Below, piece after piece: positions 6,624-9,966 of a stretch of 9,966 nt of DNA; position 1 is the first letter of the stretch, and each line of letters opens with the position of its first letter. The notes beneath the pieces are model-generated. The model ran no database searches and was not told the DNA's origin. It was given only the letters and a program-made list of their open reading frames with translations. Source of the DNA: Candidatus Nanohaloarchaea archaeon (GTDB lineage Archaea; EX4484-52; DAOVKX01); contig DAOVKX010000038.1 in NCBI GenBank assembly GCA_030631505.1, positions 1 through 9,966 of the forward strand, in the 5' to 3' direction. The translations under genes were made by a program, and so were the position numbers.

Positions 6624-6942
6624 TTTACACATAGTTCAGACACTTGAAATGCTTCCAAAAACCAGCAGTTAAGCAAATACTCTAAAATAAATCGTTTAAA
6701 ATATTGTTAAACAACATTGAGTTATAGATGAAGCCCTCTATGAAGCGTTGGTTAAAAAATACAAGGGGATCGCAAAAACTTTGTAATGGATTTAAACTCA
6801 TTCAAGAAAAATCCAAATGCTCAACTCTCACGAAAAGCCCATAATAAAGACTAAAATAAGGCAGAAACAAAAGAAATTCTGCGAACATAGAAGCACTTAA
6901 TTGCTCTGCCAAGAAGTTCGCAAACCGCAAAGATTAAAGAAT
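6624..6942. other. 319-base gene-poor stretch between convergent fttA and sepF
   Basis: No convincing gene is visible. It holds a weak inverted repeat GTTTAA/TTAAAC (6694-6699 and 6707-6712), which could help end fttA transcription. Two short plus-strand frames meet at TAATG: one ends at 6786 and contains DEALYEALVKKYKG, and the next (6786-6854, 22 codons) starts MDLNSFKKNPNAQLSRK. They look protein-like but are too short to call, and could be a decayed gene. The right third forms the structured, U-rich sepF-side terminator described separately. Confidence 0.5.
6865..6922 (-). terminator. Stem-loop plus U-tract after sepF
   Basis: On the minus strand, TGCGAAC (from 6922) pairs with GTTCGCA (ending at 6880), seven perfect pairs. 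They enclose a smaller AGCA/TGCT stem (6905-6902 with 6895-6892). A U-rich run TTTCTTTTGTTT follows (6876-6865). A competing GCAGAA/TTCTGC pairing (6861-6866 with 6877-6882) overlaps the same arm. It lies 21 bases past the sepF stop and is probably where the DHH/UPF0147/sepF transcript ends. Confidence 0.45.
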
Positions 6943-7299
6943 TTATTGCGCTTCTTTCCTGTGTATCTCTACGCCTTCAGGAGCAAGTATAATAAAATCT
7001 TCATCAATTCCTGCAATGTCTCCGTTAAGCGCAATGCATGTCTTTCTAAGCCGGTCAACACACCGTCTAAGTTCAGCCATGTCTTTTTCTTTCAGGGACC
7101 TGATTTTCACAAAAACGATATTTCCATTTCGGATTTCCTGCTGGATTTTGTCCGTATCTGCAAACTCAGTCATAGTTTCTATCTTAATCATTACACCACG
7201 CCTTTCTTCACGGGTTTCATCAATTTCCAGATAATCTGTTTCTTCCATTTCCATTAAGTCATTTCTTCCGGATTTTCCAAAAAGACCTTTTAAAGCCAT
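6943..7299 (-). CDS. sepF: Archaeal SepF, FtsZ membrane anchor / cell-division protein
   Basis: SepF links FtsZ to the membrane and is the main FtsZ anchor in archaea that divide with FtsZ. This 118-aa protein has the archaeal form: a short N-terminal amphipathic segment (MALKGLFGKSG) suited to membrane binding, an acidic linker (about 12-33), and the compact SepF domain (about 35-115). The domain includes RNGNIVFVKIRSLKEKDM, the helix ELRRCVDRLRKTC and the signature ALNGDIAGIDEDFIILAP. The ATG is preceded by GGGGTG seven bases upstream and a TATA-like box further up, so it could be transcribed alone or with UPF0147 (66-base gap). FtsZ is not in the window. Its presence argues against a crenarchaeal origin. 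Identification is by signature motif and architecture. Confidence 0.88.
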   Translation of the reverse strand: MALKGLFGKSGRNDLMEMEETDYLEIDETREERRGVMIKIETMTEFADTDKIQQEIRNGNIVFVKIRSLKEKDMAELRRCVDRLRKTCIALNGDIAGIDEDFIILAPEGVEIHRKEAQ

Positions 7300-7334
7300 C
7301 TCAACACCCCTCTATATAATTATGAACGTAAACT

Positions 7335-7342
7335 AATATAAG
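7335..7342 (-). promoter_or_regulatory. TATA box of sepF
   Basis: Minus-strand CTTATATT predicts a start near 7313 and a leader of about 14 bases, just long enough for the GGGGTG ribosome-binding site. It lies in the 66-base gap after the UPF0147 gene, so sepF may have independent expression. Confidence 0.4.
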
Positions 7343-7365
7343 CTTTGTTTCAAAAACTTATAAAA

Positions 7366-7626
7366 TTATTCTTTTTCCTCTGCCTGTATCCCCTCTATAA
7401 GACTTACGACATTCCAGATCTGAATCCGCGTATATGGCAGGATATTCGGGTCATTGCTGACTTCATCTAGTAGAGATATAGCTGTATTCAGCTTAACAGC
7501 ATCACTAATATCCTTCTTGTTAAGCTCGCCTATAATACCATTTAAGGAAGCTCTCACGTTCCGCGGAACTCTCCTGTCCTCAGACAGTTCTTCAAGTAAT
7601 GCAAGCACTTCACCTATTTCTACCAT
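7366..7626 (-). CDS. UPF0147 family protein
   Basis: An 86-aa, all-helical archaeal protein of unknown biochemical role. The family pattern is clear: LALLEELSEDRRVPRNVR near the N-terminus, a central NTAISLLDEVSNDPN, and QIWNVVSLIEGI near the end. The start is ATG 7626, set by GGTGAT three bases upstream (7635-7630) and by the usual MVE beginning. The frame stays open further up to 7707, but that extension runs into the end of the DHH gene and does not fit the family. It lies 43 bases after the DHH gene. A TATA-like TTATAAAAA in that gap may give it its own promoter. No catalytic motif or membrane segment is visible. Confidence 0.9.
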   Translation of the reverse strand: MVEIGEVLALLEELSEDRRVPRNVRASLNGIIGELNKKDISDAVKLNTAISLLDEVSNDPNILPYTRIQIWNVVSLIEGIQAEEKE

Positions 7627-7660
7627 AAAATCACCAGTATAATCAAATTGCAGATTAAGA

Positions 7661-7669
7661 TTTTTATAA
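7661..7669 (-). promoter_or_regulatory. Possible TATA box of the UPF0147 gene
   Basis: Minus-strand TTATAAAAA begins directly at the stop codon of the DHH gene and predicts a start near 7640, leaving about 14 bases of leader that include GGTGAT. The spacing resembles that of sepF. It could make UPF0147 independent of the DHH gene. Confidence 0.35.
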
Positions 7670-8908
7670 TTAACGTATTGCTTTTGGCTTTGACTCCAGT
7701 ACAGCACTTAACGCCTCAATTAGTTTGTTCCTCATCGCTCTTAAACATTTTGTGTTTCTCCCATTGGCAGACGCAGCTGTTATATGCCCCCCAACACTGC
7801 CATCAATCAGCGGCTCCACTGTTTTCAGAACATCAACCAAATCAACCCTGCCCTTCAGATATTGTTTTGACCTTGCGCTTATTCTGATTTCATTTTTCTG
7901 GACATTTTCAACTATTGCAATATCCGCCCCGCTCTTTATTAAATTTCTGGCAACTGATGCCTCGAAACTGCCTATTCTGGAAAATCCCACAAGTATTCCG
8001 TTAAAATTATAAATCTCAAGCCGCCTCATTGCCTTTAACACGGCTGTTTTTTCAGAAAGTTCAGGTTTCCGGGACAAAGCGGCAAAAACATCTTCCAGAT
8101 CAACATAATTCAGCAGTTCCACAGCAACTCTTAAATCCTGCTGGTTTGAAATCCTGAAAAATGCGCTGTCGCTTACTATCCCTGTCAGCAGGAAAAATGC
8201 TATCTCTTTTGTCATTCTTATTCCTGTTTTTTTCAACAGGCCATATACCAAAATCGCTGTTGAGTTGGCATCAGAATCCAGCAGTTTTAAATCCGCCCTT
8301 TCCGACAACGCACCAGCTTCATGGTGGTCAATAAGAACTGTTTTTGCGCTCTTGGGAATCTCTATATTTCCAATCTGCTCCGGCGAAGATGAATCCAGGA
8401 TAAAAACAAGTTTGGGGATTTTATTTACCTCTTTTTTGAGAGGGTATGGATATTTTTCCAGAATGTTTTTTGACTGCCTGCTTACCCCACCACCCACCAG
8501 TATGTCGCATTTTAAGCCAGTCTGCGCCAGACCCCTCGCAAGAGCAATACCACTTCCAAGTGCATCAGGGTCTGCATTATGGTGCAGGATTATCAGCCCT
8601 TCCTTATAGCCGGCTATTTCCTTAAACCCATTCTTTGCTTTTTCTTCTTCAGGACGCATTACATTTTCTATTCGCTTTACCAGTTCATTATGCTCATTTA
8701 TTCTGACCAGAGTTTTGTGTTTTAAATCATGCTTTACTGCAACACCCTCATTTAAGAACAACATAATGTCCTTATGTGTGACAGAATACGGAACTTTGGA
8801 TTTCAAAGCGATTTCTCTAATAGATAAAAGTTCTTGACTTTTCAATAATGTATCAATTACTCTTATTTTGCTCCTTGAGCCCAGAATTCTCTCAATTTTT
8901 TCAAGCAT
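7670..8908 (-). CDS. Winged-helix / DHH-family phosphoesterase fusion
   Basis: This 412-aa protein joins two parts. Residues 1 to about 75 look like a winged helix-turn-helix (ILGSRSKIRVIDTLL, then SIREIALKSKVPYSVTHKDI and a wing around VKHDLKHKTLVRI), of the type seen in archaeal regulators and nucleotidyltransferase partners. Residues about 100-400 are a DHH/DHHA1 phosphoesterase with HHNADPDALGSG (109-120), Asp172 (ILDSSSPEQ), DHH at 194-196, Asp247 (GIVSDSAFFR) and the DHHA1 signature GSVGGHITAASA. All metal-binding aspartates and histidines are present, so a manganese-dependent activity on nanoRNA, cyclic dinucleotides or another phosphodiester is likely; the substrate cannot be told from sequence. 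No Shine-Dalgarno site precedes the ATG, and a TATA-like box is at leaderless spacing. Tandem palindromes overlap that promoter, so self-regulation is possible. UPF0147 and sepF follow on the same strand. Confidence 0.9.
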   Translation of the reverse strand: MLEKIERILGSRSKIRVIDTLLKSQELLSIREIALKSKVPYSVTHKDIMLFLNEGVAVKHDLKHKTLVRINEHNELVKRIENVMRPEEEKAKNGFKEIAGYKEGLIILHHNADPDALGSGIALARGLAQTGLKCDILVGGGVSRQSKNILEKYPYPLKKEVNKIPKLVFILDSSSPEQIGNIEIPKSAKTVLIDHHEAGALSERADLKLLDSDANSTAILVYGLLKKTGIRMTKEIAFFLLTGIVSDSAFFRISNQQDLRVAVELLNYVDLEDVFAALSRKPELSEKTAVLKAMRRLEIYNFNGILVGFSRIGSFEASVARNLIKSGADIAIVENVQKNEIRISARSKQYLKGRVDLVDVLKTVEPLIDGSVGGHITAASANGRNTKCLRAMRNKLIEALSAVLESKPKAIR

Positions 8909-8924
8909 ATATATTAAATAGAAA

Positions 8925-8958
8925 ATTATCTTTAAAAAGATTATCTAAAAAGAGATAA
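8925..8958. repeat. Tandem palindromic repeats over the DHH-gene promoter (possible operator)
   Basis: ATCTTT-AA-AAAGAT (8928-8941) is a perfect 14-base palindrome over the TATA box of the DHH gene. Directly next to it is TTATCT-AAAAAG-AGATAA (8941-8958), a perfect 6-base inverted repeat. Both units begin ATTATCT, 15 bases apart (8925 and 8940), so they also form a direct repeat. This arrangement suits a dimeric winged-helix regulator. The region is AT-rich, so chance cannot be excluded. Confidence 0.45.
8931..8936 (-). promoter_or_regulatory. TATA box of the DHH phosphoesterase gene
   Basis: TTTAAA, within minus-strand TTTTTAAAG, is centred 25-26 bases before ATG 8908 and predicts leaderless transcription. 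It lies inside the first palindrome of the tandem repeat, so a bound repressor would block it. Confidence 0.5.
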
Positions 8959-8999
8959 CAACTGTAAACCATATCATTGTACAGGTATCTATTAGAAGA

Positions 9000-9006
9000 T
9001 TTAAAA
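9000..9006 (+). promoter_or_regulatory. TATA box of trm1
   Basis: TTTAAAA is centred about 26 bases before ATG 9029. No Shine-Dalgarno site lies before the ATG, so trm1 is probably leaderless. It is about 40 bases from the repeats over the divergent DHH promoter. Confidence 0.5.
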
Positions 9007-9028
9007 GTATATCTCTGTATTTTTATTT

Positions 9029-9966
9029 ATGCAAACAATCACAGAAGGCAAAGCCGTAATCAAAATTCCTGAAAACAAGAAAATCGTAACAAAGAAAGAC
9101 ACTGTTTTCTATAATCCGGACATGAAACTGAACAGGGACATTTCTGTTCTTTGCCTGCGGACCTTTCAAAAAATGGTTAAAAACCCCATAACTGTCTGCG
9201 ATGCGTTTTCAGCTTCAGGAATCCGGGGAATAAGATACGCGAAAGAAATCAAGGGAATTAAGAAAGCCGTATTCAACGACCTTAACCCTTCTGCATTTAA
9301 ACTGACTGAAAAAAACATTGAACTGAACAAGATAAAAAACTGCGAAATACACCAAAAAGACGTCAATGTTCTGCTTTCTGAATTCAAAAACCAGATTGAT
9401 TTTATAGATATAGACCCATTTGGCTCGCCAATTGATTTTCTGGATTCTGCAACAAGAGCATCCGGCAGAAAAAGTTTTTTAGGCGTCACTGCAACAGACA
9501 CAGCCGCTTTATGCGGAACATACCCTAAAACCTGCATGAGAAGATATTTCGCAAAACCGCTGCGCACAGACATAAAACACGAAGTCGGCATACGCATACT
9601 GATTGCGGCGATCGCGCGTGAAATGGCAAAATATGACAAGGCGTTTACGCCGGTTTTGTCATTTTCAAAGCTCCATTATTTCAGAATTTTCGGATTAATA
9701 GAAAAAGGAAAGAAAAAAACAGACAAGGCATTAGAGAACACAGGTTACATACTGTATTGCCACAAATGCGGGAACCGATTAACCTCAAAAGAAATATTAA
9801 AAAAATGCGACCTTTGCCAAAATAAATTTGACTACGCAGGACCCTTGTGGATAGGAAATATTTTTGACAATAGTTTTTGCTCTAAGCTAAAAACCAACGA
9901 TAAAAAACTAGAAAAACTTCAAATAAATAACCTAATGATGCATCTTAAAGAACTAGAGAAGCAAGA
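9029..9966 (+). CDS. trm1: tRNA (guanine(26)-N2)-dimethyltransferase Trm1, C-terminus cut off by window edge
   Basis: Trm1 uses S-adenosylmethionine to methylate G26 at the D-arm/anticodon-arm junction of tRNA to m2G or m2,2G. The 312 codons here lack a stop; about 60-80 residues should follow outside the window. Visible landmarks are FYNPDMKLNRDIS (27-39), the cofactor-binding DAFSASGIRGIRYAKE (58-73), the acidic FNDLNP loop, catalytic motif IV DPFGSP (129-134), and HEVGIRILIAAIARE (184-198). A zinc-binding four-cysteine unit at 244, 247, 260 and 263 is followed by YAGPLWIG (269-276), a Trm1 hallmark. The ATG is the first in frame and has a leaderless-type promoter. It is divergent from the DHH gene across 120 bases. 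The enzyme looks complete over the visible part. Confidence 0.95.
   Translation, partial: MQTITEGKAVIKIPENKKIVTKKDTVFYNPDMKLNRDISVLCLRTFQKMVKNPITVCDAFSASGIRGIRYAKEIKGIKKAVFNDLNPSAFKLTEKNIELNKIKNCEIHQKDVNVLLSEFKNQIDFIDIDPFGSPIDFLDSATRASGRKSFLGVTATDTAALCGTYPKTCMRRYFAKPLRTDIKHEVGIRILIAAIAREMAKYDKAFTPVLSFSKLHYFRIFGLIEKGKKKTDKALENTGYILYCHKCGNRLTSKEILKKCDLCQNKFDYAGPLWIGNIFDNSFCSKLKTNDKKLEKLQINNLMMHLKELEKQ

Noticed and set aside
6859..6942. Possible structured non-coding RNA or pseudoknot
   Set aside because: Several competing short stems exist, but position after sepF and the U-tract fit a terminator better; there is no other support for an RNA gene.
7627..7707. Upstream extension of the UPF0147 frame
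   Set aside because: The family starts at MVE, GGTGAT supports ATG 7626, and the extension overlaps the end of the DHH gene.
9166..9639. 157-codon minus-strand frame
   Set aside because: It is antisense to trm1, whose catalytic and zinc motifs are clear in the plus frame.
1..9966. CRISPR array, defence island, insertion sequence, tRNA or rRNA
   Set aside because: I found no spaced direct repeats, transposase, integrase, cas or nuclease cassette, or cloverleaf on reading both strands; the window is mainly housekeeping genes.

Overview
The window is archaeal chromosome, moderately AT-rich and tightly packed. The evidence is its gene content: the archaeal termination ribonuclease FttA/aCPSF1 with its KH domains, a proteasome beta subunit with a short propeptide before Thr1, an archaeal-type SepF, a UPF0147 protein, an Ygr210-type Obg GTPase and the tRNA methyltransferase Trm1. 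Signals agree: TATA-like boxes lie about 25-27 bases before several start codons that have no leader, and GGTGAT Shine-Dalgarno sites precede downstream genes. SepF implies FtsZ-based division, so a euryarchaeal or DPANN-type lineage is more likely than a crenarchaeon. I cannot place it more precisely.

Layout. Positions 1-3699 are on the minus strand: a 51-aa double-CxxC protein, a 123-aa unknown protein, the Ygr210-type GTPase translated from a TTG start, and a PEP synthase-like protein that runs off the left edge. Positions 3782-6623 are on the plus strand: a 70-aa unknown protein, psmB and fttA. Next is a 319-base gene-poor stretch at the convergent end. Positions 6943-8908 are on the minus strand: a winged-helix/DHH phosphoesterase fusion, then UPF0147, then sepF in transcription order. 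At 9029 trm1 starts divergently and runs off the right edge.

The genes are mostly information processing and housekeeping: RNA 3'-end formation and termination, protein turnover, tRNA modification, a translation-type GTPase and cell division. psmB next to fttA is a known euryarchaeal neighbourhood. I see no CRISPR array, tRNA, rRNA, insertion sequence, phage gene or defence cassette. The most unusual items are a PEP synthase-like protein with altered active-site motifs, a DHH phosphoesterase carrying an N-terminal DNA-binding-type domain with tandem palindromes over its own promoter, a hairpin that contains the psmB stop codon just ahead of fttA, and short uncharacterised genes next to conserved ones.
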